A stretch of DNA of 64,000 nt from Ectothiorhodospiraceae bacterium BW-2 (lineage in GTDB: Bacteria > Pseudomonadota > Gammaproteobacteria > Thiohalomonadales > Thiohalomonadaceae), in assembly GCA_008375315.1 (NCBI GenBank), contig CP032507.1, positions 248,001 to 312,000 on the forward strand. The letters are read 5' to 3'. The notes under the pieces are model-generated. The model saw only the letters and a list, made by a program, of their open reading frames with translations, searched no databases and was not told the origin of the DNA. Both the position numbers and the translations under genes were made by a program. Shown piece after piece: positions 26,636 through 35,513 of the stretch (positions are counted from its first letter, which is position 1; the number at the start of each line of letters is the position of its first letter).

Positions 26636-28228
26636 TTAACACCCCCACCGGTGCGGCAGCCCCTCTCGGGCCGGGCAGTACCAGAACTTATCCTCCCAAC
26701 TGACCTTAGGATTGCGGTTAAAGATCACTAAATGCGCCTCCTCCGCCCCACACCCATCGGCATAATCGAGCGTCTGCTGGCACCCTTCGGCCAGTAGTTG
26801 TTCTAAGTCGCCCCGTTGCAGCTTCAGCTCCACCACCACCCGCTGCACTTCGCCCCAGAAGCCCGCCGTTTCATCCACCGGCCACTCAATGATGAGATCG
26901 GTACGCCGCCGACCGAGGGCATATTCACGGTTAATGCGCCCGCCACCGTTGATAATCCGCTGCAAAAACGCCTGCATTAATAGCTGCGGCCCCGCCTCTT
27001 TGTAGTCAAACCGTTCAACCCAGCTCTCGGCGTTGTCGCGAAAAAAGTGCCGAAATCCGTGCAACAGTTTGACCATGTCGAGCCGTCGCTCGGCGGTGAG
27101 GTACCACTGCTGCTGTTGGTGGGTGATATTCTGCTGCATCACAATCGACAGCTCGCGTGGAATCACCTCTTGGTAGATGCGGTTGCTGATATGGATCATC
27201 GGGTGGCGCCGAATCAGCCCTAAATCTTCGCAATATTGCAGGTCATCGGCGGCTTGCTGGATGCTATCCCCCTCGCCCGCCACAATCGGTGCTATCACCC
27301 CATGCACGCGCGGTTCACACAGTTTGTCTGATAACTGATCGAGGTGGGTGGCGCGGGATTGGATCAGCCGCTCACGGGCGGCCTGATAGTGGCGTAGGGT
27401 GATGGGTTGGTGGCGGTCGCGGAGCTCTACCGCTTTCCAAGTCAGTTCGTGACCCAGTGCATTGACAAGCCACGGCTGTCCGGCGGTATCGAGCCACAGT
27501 TCGGCAAAAATCGCCTCTTCAAAGGGCTGGCCGGTCGCCTCAGTGTGCTGCTGATAGAGCTGACGGCATTCGACTTCGTTAAAGTTGCCCATCGTTAGGG
27601 ATTCGGCTTTGATATTAAAGGCGCTGCCGCCGGTGATGATGTCGCCACTGCTCTGGTGGATGCGGTAATCTTTTAAGTCGCGCACGCCGCAGAGCAGCAC
27701 CGAGTGGGGAAAGGCGTGCGGGCGTTGGGTATAACCGGTGCGCAGTTGCCGCAGCAGGGAGACTAGCGTATCGCCAATGAGGGCATCGACCTCATCCAGT
27801 AGCAGGACTATCGGACGGTCGCTGCGCTGGCACCAGAAATTGAGCAGGGCTTGTAGCTGCTGATGCGGTGTCTTTTCCGAACCCTCCTGTTTTAACCACG
27901 CCAGAAGCTGGTTGTCTCCCCGATCCATCGCCACGGTTTCCGCGATAGCCAGACAGATGGTTTTAATTCCTGCTCCCACATCATTGCGTGCGGTCTGCGC
28001 CGTTTCAATGTTGACATAGAGAGCACTATAACGCCCTTCCGCATTGAGCCGCTCGACCATCGCCAGCAGGGTGGTGGTTTTGCCGGTCTGGCGCGGCGCA
28101 TGGAGCAGAAAGTAGCGCTGGCTGTCGATAAGATAGCTCAGCTCCGCCCAGTTGAGCCGCATAAGTGGCGGCAGGGTGTAGTTCAGCTCCGCCTTTTGCG
28201 GCCCAGCGGTGTTAAAAAATTTATCCAT
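26636..28228 (-). CDS. AAA ATPase-nuclease, array copy 1 (B-V1-C1)
   Basis: 530 residues. Walker A is APRQTGKT (44-51) and Walker B is PIVLLLDEVDAL (139-150). A sensor-like region follows (SVLLCGVRDLKDYRIH), then a winged-helix-like stretch and a C-terminal PD-(D/E)XK-like nuclease core (YALGRRRTDLIIEW, Asp444; VVVELKLQRGD, E467/K469; then QTLDYADGCG). This is an AAA-like ATPase of unknown function. It is the most diverged at the C-terminus (LLHGFRHFFRDNAESWVERF, WPVDETAGFWGEVQRV), so it may be the least gene-converted copy. It is the array end nearest hemG. The V1 cassette reads NDVGAGIKTICLAIAETV. Confidence 0.8.
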   Translation of the reverse strand: MDKFFNTAGPQKAELNYTLPPLMRLNWAELSYLIDSQRYFLLHAPRQTGKTTTLLAMVERLNAEGRYSALYVNIETAQTARNDVGAGIKTICLAIAETVAMDRGDNQLLAWLKQEGSEKTPHQQLQALLNFWCQRSDRPIVLLLDEVDALIGDTLVSLLRQLRTGYTQRPHAFPHSVLLCGVRDLKDYRIHQSSGDIITGGSAFNIKAESLTMGNFNEVECRQLYQQHTEATGQPFEEAIFAELWLDTAGQPWLVNALGHELTWKAVELRDRHQPITLRHYQAARERLIQSRATHLDQLSDKLCEPRVHGVIAPIVAGEGDSIQQAADDLQYCEDLGLIRRHPMIHISNRIYQEVIPRELSIVMQQNITHQQQQWYLTAERRLDMVKLLHGFRHFFRDNAESWVERFDYKEAGPQLLMQAFLQRIINGGGRINREYALGRRRTDLIIEWPVDETAGFWGEVQRVVVELKLQRGDLEQLLAEGCQQTLDYADGCGAEEAHLVIFNRNPKVSWEDKFWYCPAREGLPHRWGC

Positions 28229-28404
28229 TCATCTCATCCTCTCTGTTTTTCACCTAACCGGTAGATGGTGGATAGCGCGACTCTAAAAAATATCGCGATC
28301 CGAGGCTGCTGCCAAGAATCCAGCCCATGGGTGCCATCCGTTCCGTCAATCGGGGCGATGAACAAGGCCGATTGGTTTAAGTATCGACAGCCGGCGCAGC
28401 GGCA

Positions 28405-30012
28405 TTAACACCCCCATAAATGGGGCTGGTTCTCCCGTGCGGGGCAGTACCAGAGCTTCTCCTCCCAGCTCACTTTCGGGTCGCGGTTGAAGATAAGCAG
28501 ATGCGACTCCTCGGCACCACAGCCGTCGGCATAGTCGAGGGTCTGGGTGATACCTTTGGCAATGAGCTCTTCTAAATCACCCCGTTGCAGTTTTAGCTCG
28601 ACCACTATCCGCTGCACCGGCCCAAAGAAGCCCTGCGCCTCATCCAGCGACCACTCGATAGTGAGGTCGGTGCGCTTACGGCCTAAGGCATATTCGCGCT
28701 GAATCCGCCCGCCGCCGTTAATAATCCGCTGCAAAAAGGCCTGCATCAGCAGTTGCGGCCCCGCCTCTTTGTAGTCAAAGCGCTCAATCCAGCCCTCGGC
28801 GTTCTCACGGAAGAAGTGTTGGAAGGCTTTGAGGAGTTTGACCATATTCAGTCGCCGGTCGGGGTGGAGGTACCACACCTGCTCCTGATTGGCGATGGTG
28901 GTCTGGGTGATCCATGTCAGCTCACGCGGAATCACTTCGCGATAGATGCGATTGCTAATGCGCAGCGAGGGGCGCGACACCACTAAACCCAAATCTTCGC
29001 AATATTGGCGGTCATCCAGTGGAACCGGCTGCTCTAACTCATCCACCCCTGCCAGTAAGGGGGCAATCACTCGCCGCACCCGCTCCTCTTGCAGCTTGTG
29101 CGCTAACTGGTCGAGGTGGGTGGCGCGGGATTGAATCAGCCGCTCACGGGCGGCCTGATAGTGGCGTAGGGTGATGGGTTGGCGGCGGTCGCGGAGTCCC
29201 ACCTCTTCCCAAGTCAGTTCGTGGCCAAGGGCATTGACAAGCCACGGCTGTCCGGCGGTGTCGAGCCACAACTCGGCAAAAATGCCCTCTTCAAAGGGCT
29301 GGCCGGTCGCTTCGGTGTGCTGCTGATAGAGTTGGCGGCATTCGATTTCGTTGAAATTGCCCATCGTGAGCGACTTAGCCTTAATGTTAAAGGCGCTGCC
29401 GCCGGTGATGATGTCGCCGCTGCTCTGGTGGATGCGGTAATCTTTTAAGTCGCGCACCCCACAGAGCAGCACCGAGTGGGGAAAGGCAAGGGGGCGCTGG
29501 GTGTAGCCGGTGCGCAGTTGCCGCAGCAGGGAGACCAGTGTATCGCCAATGAGGGCATCGACCTCATCTAATAGCAGGACTATCGGCTTAGGGTGGTGCA
29601 GGCTCCACCGCTCTAGCAGATTAAAGACCAGCCCGTGGTGACTCTCCCCATGGTGGGGCTGCGCCTCCAGCCAATCGAGCAGTGAGCTATCGTGCAATGT
29701 GAGACGTGCTGATCGGGCAATGGCATTGGCAACCGTATAGTTACCAATCGTGATCTGATTCCGCGCCGTCTGCGCCATTTCAATGTTGACATAGAGGGCA
29801 CTATAACGCCCTTCCGCATTGAGCCGCTCGACCATCGCCAGCAGGGTGGTGGTTTTCCCCGTCTGGCGGGGGGCGTGGAGCAGAAAGTAGCGTTTTTGGT
29901 CAATCAGATGGTGAATCTCTGCCCAATGAACGCGCTGCATCGGGTCGAGCGTATAGTGATCGGCGGCAATCTGCGGCCCTGCGGTGTTAAAAAACTTCTC
30001 CACTCCTCTCAT
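28405..30012 (-). CDS. AAA ATPase-nuclease, array copy 2 (A-V2-C2)
   Basis: 535 residues with the same domain order as copy 1: ATPase, linker, PD-(D/E)XK-like end. The N-terminus is type A (GPQIAADHYTLDPMQRVHW) and the cassette is V2 (NQITIGNYTVANAIARSARL, then QPHHGESHHGLVF). The C-terminal half is C2 (AHKLQEERVRRVIAP, TWITQTTIANQEQVWY). The start ATG overlaps the stop of a 39-codon leader as ATGA. All ATPase and nuclease residues are present, so it looks functional. Confidence 0.8.
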   Translation of the reverse strand: MRGVEKFFNTAGPQIAADHYTLDPMQRVHWAEIHHLIDQKRYFLLHAPRQTGKTTTLLAMVERLNAEGRYSALYVNIEMAQTARNQITIGNYTVANAIARSARLTLHDSSLLDWLEAQPHHGESHHGLVFNLLERWSLHHPKPIVLLLDEVDALIGDTLVSLLRQLRTGYTQRPLAFPHSVLLCGVRDLKDYRIHQSSGDIITGGSAFNIKAKSLTMGNFNEIECRQLYQQHTEATGQPFEEGIFAELWLDTAGQPWLVNALGHELTWEEVGLRDRRQPITLRHYQAARERLIQSRATHLDQLAHKLQEERVRRVIAPLLAGVDELEQPVPLDDRQYCEDLGLVVSRPSLRISNRIYREVIPRELTWITQTTIANQEQVWYLHPDRRLNMVKLLKAFQHFFRENAEGWIERFDYKEAGPQLLMQAFLQRIINGGGRIQREYALGRKRTDLTIEWSLDEAQGFFGPVQRIVVELKLQRGDLEELIAKGITQTLDYADGCGAEESHLLIFNRDPKVSWEEKLWYCPARENQPHLWGC

Positions 30013-30128
30013 CCTCTCGGTTTTGCGCCTAAAACCGGCGGTTTGGCGCCGAACTGTAGCAGATAGCGATCCTGATTCTCCTCTCTAACCCGACCGATAT
30101 CGGTTAGCGCGTAGTGGTTAAACACCAT
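30009..30128 (-). CDS. Leader ORF of array copy 2, PP2C-like 5' fragment
   Basis: 39 codons with CAGGAG before the ATG. The protein starts MVFNHYALTDIGRVREENQD, matching the PP2C phosphatase N-terminus (T-D-x-G-x-V-R-x-x-N-x-D), and then runs out into GAKPPVLGAKPRG. The stop overlaps the ATPase start (ATGA), so translation of the ATPase is probably coupled. It is a captured 5' end, not a full phosphatase. Confidence 0.6.
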   Translation of the reverse strand: MVFNHYALTDIGRVREENQDRYLLQFGAKPPVLGAKPRG

Positions 30129-30191
30129 AAGGTAACTCCTGAACAGGTAAGTGAACGATTAGGTTAAGTATCGACAGCCGGCGCAGCGGCA

Positions 30192-31794
30192 TTAACACCC
30201 CCATAAATGGGGCTGGTTCTCCCGTGCGGGGCAGTACCAGAGCTTCTCCTCCCAGCTCACTTTCGGGTCGCGGTTGAAGATAAGCAGATGCGACTCCTCG
30301 GCACCACAGCCGTCGGCATAGTCGAGGGTCTGGGTGATACCTTTGGCAATGAGCTCTTCTAAATCACCCCGTTGCAGTTTTAGCTCGACCACTATCCGCT
30401 GCACCGGCCCAAAGAAGCCCTGCGCCTCATCCAGCGACCACTCGATAGTGAGGTCGGTGCGCTTACGGCCTAAGGCATATTCGCGCTGAATCCGCCCGCC
30501 GCCGTTAATAATCCGCTGCAAAAAGGCCTGCATTAGCAGTTGCGGCCCCGCCTCTTTGTAGTCAAAGCGCTCTATCCAGCCCTCGGCGTTCTCACGGAAG
30601 AAGTGTTGGAAGGCTTTGAGGAGTTTGACCATATTCAGTCGCCGGTCGGGGTGGAGGTACCACACCTGCTCCTGATTGGCGATATGGTCTGGGTGAGCAA
30701 GGTCAGCTAACGCGAAATAACTTACACGATAGATGCGATTGCTAATGCGCAGCGAGGGGCGCGACACCACTAAACCCAAATCTTCGCAATATTGGCGGTC
30801 ATCCGTGGAACCGGCTGCTCTAACTCATCCACCCCTGCCAGTAAGGGGCAATCACTCGCCGCACCCGCTCCTCTTGCAGCTTGTGCGCTAACTGGTCGAG
30901 GTGGGTGGCGCGGGATTGAATCAGCCGCTCACGGGCGGCCTGATAGTGTTGCAAGGTAATGGTTTGGCTGCGGTCGCGCAACGCCACCTCTTCCCAAGTC
31001 AGTTCGTGGCCGAGCGCATTGACAAGCCACGGCTGTCCGGCGGTGTCGAGCCACAGCTCGGCAAAAATGCCCTCTTCAAAGGGCTGGCCGGTCGCTTCGG
31101 TGTGCTGCTGATAGAGTTGGCGGCATTCGACTTCGTTGAAATTGCCCATCGTGAGCGACTTAGCCTTAATGTTAAAGGCGCTGCCGCCGGTGATAATCTC
31201 GCCGCTGCTCTGGTGGATGCGGTAATCTTTTAAGTCGCGCACGCCGCAGAGCAGCACCGAGTGGGGAAAGGCGTGCGGGCGCTGGGTGTAGCCGGTGCGC
31301 AGTTGGCGCAGCAGGGAGACTAGCGTATCGCCAATGAGGGCATCGACCTCATCCAGTAGCAGCACAATCGGACGGTCGCTGCGCTGGCACCAGAAATTGA
31401 GCAGGGCTTGTAGCTGCTGATGCGGTGTCTTTTCCGAACCCTCCTGTTTTAACCACGCCAGAAGTTGGTTGTCTCCCCGATCCATCGCCACAGTTTCCGC
31501 GATAGCCAGACAGATGGTTTTAATTCCTGCTCCCACATCATTGCGTGCGGTCTGCGCCGTTTCAATGTTGACATAGAGGGCACTATAACGCCCTTCCGCA
31601 TTGAGCCGCTCGACCATCGCCAGCAGGGTGGTGGTCTTCCCCGTCTGGCGGGGGGCGTGGAGCAGAAAGTAGCGTTTTTGGTCAATCAGATGGTGAATCT
31701 CTGCCCAATGAACGCGCTGCATCGGGTCGAGCGTATAGTGATCGGCGGCAATCTGCGGCCCTGCGGTGTTAAAAAACTTCTCCACTCCTCTCAT
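30192..31794 (-). pseudogene. AAA ATPase-nuclease, array copy 3 (A-V1-C2), frameshifted
   Basis: The N-terminal 320 residues (31794 to about 30830) and the last 190 residues read well but in different frames. One base is missing at about 30806 in the GTCATCC-GTGG context and one G at about 30846. A further patch at about 30683-30730 carries many clustered substitutions and small indels relative to the other copies (RVSYFALADLAHPDHIANQ replaces REVIPRELTWITQTTIANQ). The rest is nearly identical to neighbours, so damage is local and recent. The protein would lack the C-terminal nuclease. Confidence 0.8.
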
Positions 31795-31910
31795 CCTCTC
31801 TGTTTTTCGCCTAAAACCGGCGGTTTGGCGCCGAACTGTAGCAGATAGCGATCCTGATTCTCTTCTCTAACCCGACCGATATCGGTTAGCGCGTAGTGGT
31901 TAAACACCAT
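31791..31910 (-). CDS. Leader ORF of array copy 3, PP2C-like 5' fragment
   Basis: Same 39-codon leader as before copy 2, with an ATG at 31910 and stop overlapping the copy 3 start. A few substitutions near the end (GEKQRG in place of GAKPRG) come from the type of junction shared with the B spacers. Confidence 0.55.
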   Translation of the reverse strand: MVFNHYALTDIGRVREENQDRYLLQFGAKPPVLGEKQRG

Positions 31911-31973
31911 AAGGTAACTCCTGAACAGGTAAGTGAACGATTAGGTTAAGTATCGACAGCCGGTGCAGCGGCA

Positions 31974-33575
31974 TTAACACCCCCATAAATGGGGCTGGTT
32001 CTCCCGTGCGGGGCAGTACCAGAGCTTCTCCTCCCAGCTCACTTTCGGGTCGCGGTTGAAGATAAGCAGATGCGACTCCTCGGCACCACAGCCGTCGGCA
32101 TAGTCGAGGGTCTGGGTGATACCTTTGGCAATGAGCTCTTCTAAATCGCCCCGTTGCAGTTTTAGCTCGACCACTATCCGCTGCACCGGCCCAAAGAAGC
32201 CCTGCGCCTCATCCAGCGACCACTCGATAGTGAGGTCGGTGCGCTTACGGCCTAAGGCATATTCGCGCTGAATCCGCCCGCCGCCGTTAATAATCCGCTG
32301 CAAAAAGGCCTGCATTAGCAGTTGCGGCCCCGCCTCTTTGTAGTCAAAGCGCTCTATCCAGCTTTCGGCGTTCTCGCGGAAGAAGTGTTGGAAGGCTTTG
32401 AGGAGTTTGACCATGTCAAGCCGCCGCTCGGCGGTGAGGTACCACTGCTGCTGTTGGTGGGTGATGTTCTGCTGCATCACAATCGACAGCTCGCGTGGAA
32501 TCACCTCTTGGTAGATGCGGTTGCTGATATGGACCATCGGGTGGCGCCGAATCAGCCCTAAATCTTCGCAATATTGCAGGTCATCGGCGGCTTGCTGGAT
32601 GCTATCCCCTTCGCCCGCTACAATCGGTGCTATCACCCCATGCACGCGCGGTTCACACAGTTTGTCTGACAACTGATCGAGGTGGGTGGCGCGGGATTGA
32701 ATCAGCCGCTCACAGGCGGCCTGATAGTGTTGCAAGGTAATGGTTTGGCTGCGGTCGCGCAACGCCACCTCTTCCCAGGTCAACTCATGGCCGAGCGCAT
32801 TGACCAGCCACGGCTGTCCGGCGGTATCGAGCCACAACTCGGCAAAAATGCCCTCTTCAAAGGGCTGGCCGGTCGCCTCAGTGTGCTGCTGATAGAGTTG
32901 GCGGCATTCGACTTCGTTGAAATTGCCCATCGTGAGCGACTTAGCCTTAATGTTAAAGGCGCTGCCACCGGTGATAATGTCGCCGCTGCTCTGGTGGATG
33001 CGGTAATCTTTTAAGTCGCGCACGCCGCAGAGCAGCACCGAGTGGGGAAAGGCGTGCGGGCGTTGGGTGTAGCCGGTGCGCAGTTGGCGCAGCAGGGAGA
33101 CTAGCGTATCGCCAATAAGGGCATCGACCTCATCGAGCAGCAGCACAATCGGCTTCGGGTGGTGCAGACTCCACTGCTCCAGTAGATTCAGAATCAGCCC
33201 ATGGTTCTCCTCGTGATGGGTTTGCGCCTCCAGCCAGTGCAGCAGTGAATCGTCGCGCAGTGTGAGGCGTACCGTTCGGGCAATGGCATGGGCGATGGTG
33301 TAATGGCCAATCGCCACTTGATTTCGTGCCGTCTGCGCCGCTTCGATGTTGACATAGAGCGTGGTATAACGCCCCTCGGCGTTCAACTGTTCGACGATGG
33401 CCAGCAGGGTGGTGGTTTTCCCCGTCTGGCGGGGGGCGTGGAGCAGAAAGTAGCGTTTTTGGTCAATCAGATGGTGAATCTCTGCCCAATGAACGCGCTG
33501 CATCGGGTCGAGCGTATAGTGATCGGCGGCAATCTGCGGCCCTGCGGTGTTAAAAAACTTCTCCACTCCTCTCAT
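31974..33575 (-). CDS. AAA ATPase-nuclease, array copy 4 (A-V3-C1)
   Basis: 533 residues, type A N-terminus. The cassette is V3 (NQVAIGHYTIAHAIARTVRL, then QTHHEENHGLIL), related to V2 but clearly distinct. The C-terminal half is C1 (SDKLCEPRVHGVIAPIVAGE, SIVMQQNITHQQQQWYLTAE). Around the ATPase motif it has MVERL changed to IVEQL, shared only with copy 11, so the V3 block includes flanking sequence. Catalytic motifs are intact. It is preceded by the PP2C-like leader. Confidence 0.8.
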   Translation of the reverse strand: MRGVEKFFNTAGPQIAADHYTLDPMQRVHWAEIHHLIDQKRYFLLHAPRQTGKTTTLLAIVEQLNAEGRYTTLYVNIEAAQTARNQVAIGHYTIAHAIARTVRLTLRDDSLLHWLEAQTHHEENHGLILNLLEQWSLHHPKPIVLLLDEVDALIGDTLVSLLRQLRTGYTQRPHAFPHSVLLCGVRDLKDYRIHQSSGDIITGGSAFNIKAKSLTMGNFNEVECRQLYQQHTEATGQPFEEGIFAELWLDTAGQPWLVNALGHELTWEEVALRDRSQTITLQHYQAACERLIQSRATHLDQLSDKLCEPRVHGVIAPIVAGEGDSIQQAADDLQYCEDLGLIRRHPMVHISNRIYQEVIPRELSIVMQQNITHQQQQWYLTAERRLDMVKLLKAFQHFFRENAESWIERFDYKEAGPQLLMQAFLQRIINGGGRIQREYALGRKRTDLTIEWSLDEAQGFFGPVQRIVVELKLQRGDLEELIAKGITQTLDYADGCGAEESHLLIFNRDPKVSWEEKLWYCPARENQPHLWGC

Positions 33576-33691
33576 CCTCTCGGTTTTGCGCCTAAAACCG
33601 GCGGTTTGGCGCCGAACTGTAGCAGATAGCGATCCTGATTCTCCTCTCTAACCCGACCGATATCGGTTAGCGCGTAGTGGTTAAACACCAT
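33572..33691 (-). CDS. Leader ORF of array copy 4, PP2C-like 5' fragment
   Basis: The 39-codon leader again, with ATG 33691, CAGGAG upstream, and ATGA overlap with the copy 4 start. It is identical in layout to that of copy 2. Confidence 0.55.
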   Translation of the reverse strand: MVFNHYALTDIGRVREENQDRYLLQFGAKPPVLGAKPRG

Positions 33692-33754
33692 AAGGTAACT
33701 CCTGAACAGGTAAGTGAACGATTAGGTTAAGTATCGACAGCCGGCGCAGCGGCA

Positions 33755-35350
33755 TTAACACCCCCATAAATGGGGCTGGTTCTCCCGTGCGGGGCAGTAC
33801 CAGAGCTTCTCCTCCCAGCTCACTTTCGGGTCGCGGTTGAAGATAAGCAGATGCGACTCCTCGGCACCACAGCCGTCGGCATAGTCGAGGGTCTGGGTGA
33901 TACCTTTGGCAATGAGCTCTTCTAAATCACCCCGTTGCAGTTTTAGCTCGACCACTATCCGCTGCACCGGCCCAAAGAAGCCCTGCGCCTCATCCAGCGA
34001 CCACTCGATAGTGAGGTCGGTGCGCTTACGGCCTAAGGCATATTCGCGCTGAATCCGCCCGCCGCCGTTAATAATCCGCTGCAAAAAGGCCTGCATTAGC
34101 AGTTGCGGCCCCGCCTCTTTGTAGTCAAAGCGCTCTATCCAGCCCTCGGCGTTCTCACGGAAGAAGTGTTGGAAGGCTTTGAGGAGTTTGACCATATTCA
34201 GTCGCCGGTCGGGGTGGAGGTACCACACCTGCTCCTGATTGGCGATAGTGGTCTGGGTGATCCAGGTCAGCTCACGCGGAATCACTTCACGATAGATGCG
34301 ATTGCTAATGCGCAGCGAGGGGCGCGACACCACTAAACCCAAATCTTCGCAATATTGGCGGTCATCCCGTGGAACCGGCTGCTCTAACTCATCCACCCCT
34401 GCCAGTAAGGGGGCAATCACTCGCCGCACCCGCTCCTCTTGCAGCTTGTGCGCTAACTGGTCGAGGTGGGTGGCGCGGGATTGAATCAGCCGCTCACGGG
34501 CGGCCTGATAGTGTTGCAAGGTAATGGTTTGGCTGCGGTCGCGCAACGCCACCTCTTCCCAAGTCAGTTCGTGGCCGAGCGCATTGACAAGCCACGGCTG
34601 TCCGGCGGTGTCGAGCCACAGCTCGGCAAAAATGCCCTCTTCAAAGGGCTGGCCGGTCGCTTCGGTGTGCTGCTGATAGAGTTGGCGGCATTCGACTTCG
34701 TTGAAATTGCCCATCGTGAGCGACTTAGCCTTAATGTTAAAGGCGCTGCCGCCGGTGATAATCTCGCCGCTGCTCTGGTGGATGCGGTAATCTTTTAAGT
34801 CGCGCACGCCGCAGAGCAGCACCGAGTGGGGAAAGGCGTGCGGGCGCTGGGTGTAGCCGGTGCGCAGTTGGCGCAGCAGGGAGACCAGTGTATCGCCAAT
34901 GAGGGCATCGACCTCATCGAGTAGCAGCACAATCGGACGGTCGCTGCGCTGGCACCAGAAATTGAGCAGGGCTTGTAGCTGCTGATGCGGTGTCTTTTCC
35001 GAACCCTCCTGTTTTAACCACGCCAGAAGTTGGTTGTCTCCCCGATCCATCGCCACAGTTTCCGCGATAGCCAGACAGATGGTTTTAATTCCTGCTCCCA
35101 CATCATTGCGTGCGGTCTGCGCCGTTTCAATGTTGACATAGAGGGCACTATAACGCCCTTCCGCATTGAGCCGCTCGACCATCGCCAGCAGGGTGGTGGT
35201 TTTGCCGGTCTGGCGCGGCGCATGGAGCAGAAAGTAGCGCTGGCTGTCGATAAGATAGCTCAGCTCCGCCCAGTTGAGCCGCATAAGTGGCGGCAGGGTG
35301 TAGTTCAGCTCCGCCTTTTGCGGCCCAGCGGTGTTAAAAAATTTATCCAT
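33755..35350 (-). CDS. AAA ATPase-nuclease, array copy 5 (B-V1-C2)
   Basis: 531 residues. Type B N-terminus (MDKFFNTAGPQKAELNYTLP), cassette V1 as in copies 1 and 3, and C2 C-terminal half. From the cassette to the end it matches the damaged copy 3 almost base for base, but intact, so copy 5 is a likely recent relative of copy 3 that differs upstream of the Walker A motif. The start has AGAGAGGATGAGATGA upstream and no PP2C-like leader. Confidence 0.8.
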   Translation of the reverse strand: MDKFFNTAGPQKAELNYTLPPLMRLNWAELSYLIDSQRYFLLHAPRQTGKTTTLLAMVERLNAEGRYSALYVNIETAQTARNDVGAGIKTICLAIAETVAMDRGDNQLLAWLKQEGSEKTPHQQLQALLNFWCQRSDRPIVLLLDEVDALIGDTLVSLLRQLRTGYTQRPHAFPHSVLLCGVRDLKDYRIHQSSGEIITGGSAFNIKAKSLTMGNFNEVECRQLYQQHTEATGQPFEEGIFAELWLDTAGQPWLVNALGHELTWEEVALRDRSQTITLQHYQAARERLIQSRATHLDQLAHKLQEERVRRVIAPLLAGVDELEQPVPRDDRQYCEDLGLVVSRPSLRISNRIYREVIPRELTWITQTTIANQEQVWYLHPDRRLNMVKLLKAFQHFFRENAEGWIERFDYKEAGPQLLMQAFLQRIINGGGRIQREYALGRKRTDLTIEWSLDEAQGFFGPVQRIVVELKLQRGDLEELIAKGITQTLDYADGCGAEESHLLIFNRDPKVSWEEKLWYCPARENQPHLWGC

Positions 35351-35513
35351 TCATCTCATCCTCTCTGTTTTTCACCTAACCGGTAGATGGTGGATAGCGC
35401 GACTCTAAAAAATATCGCGATCCGGGGCTCAGCCCATGGGTGCCACCCGTTCCGTCAATCGGGGCGATGAACAAGGCCGATTGGTTTCAGTATCGACAGC
35501 CGGCGCAGCGGCA

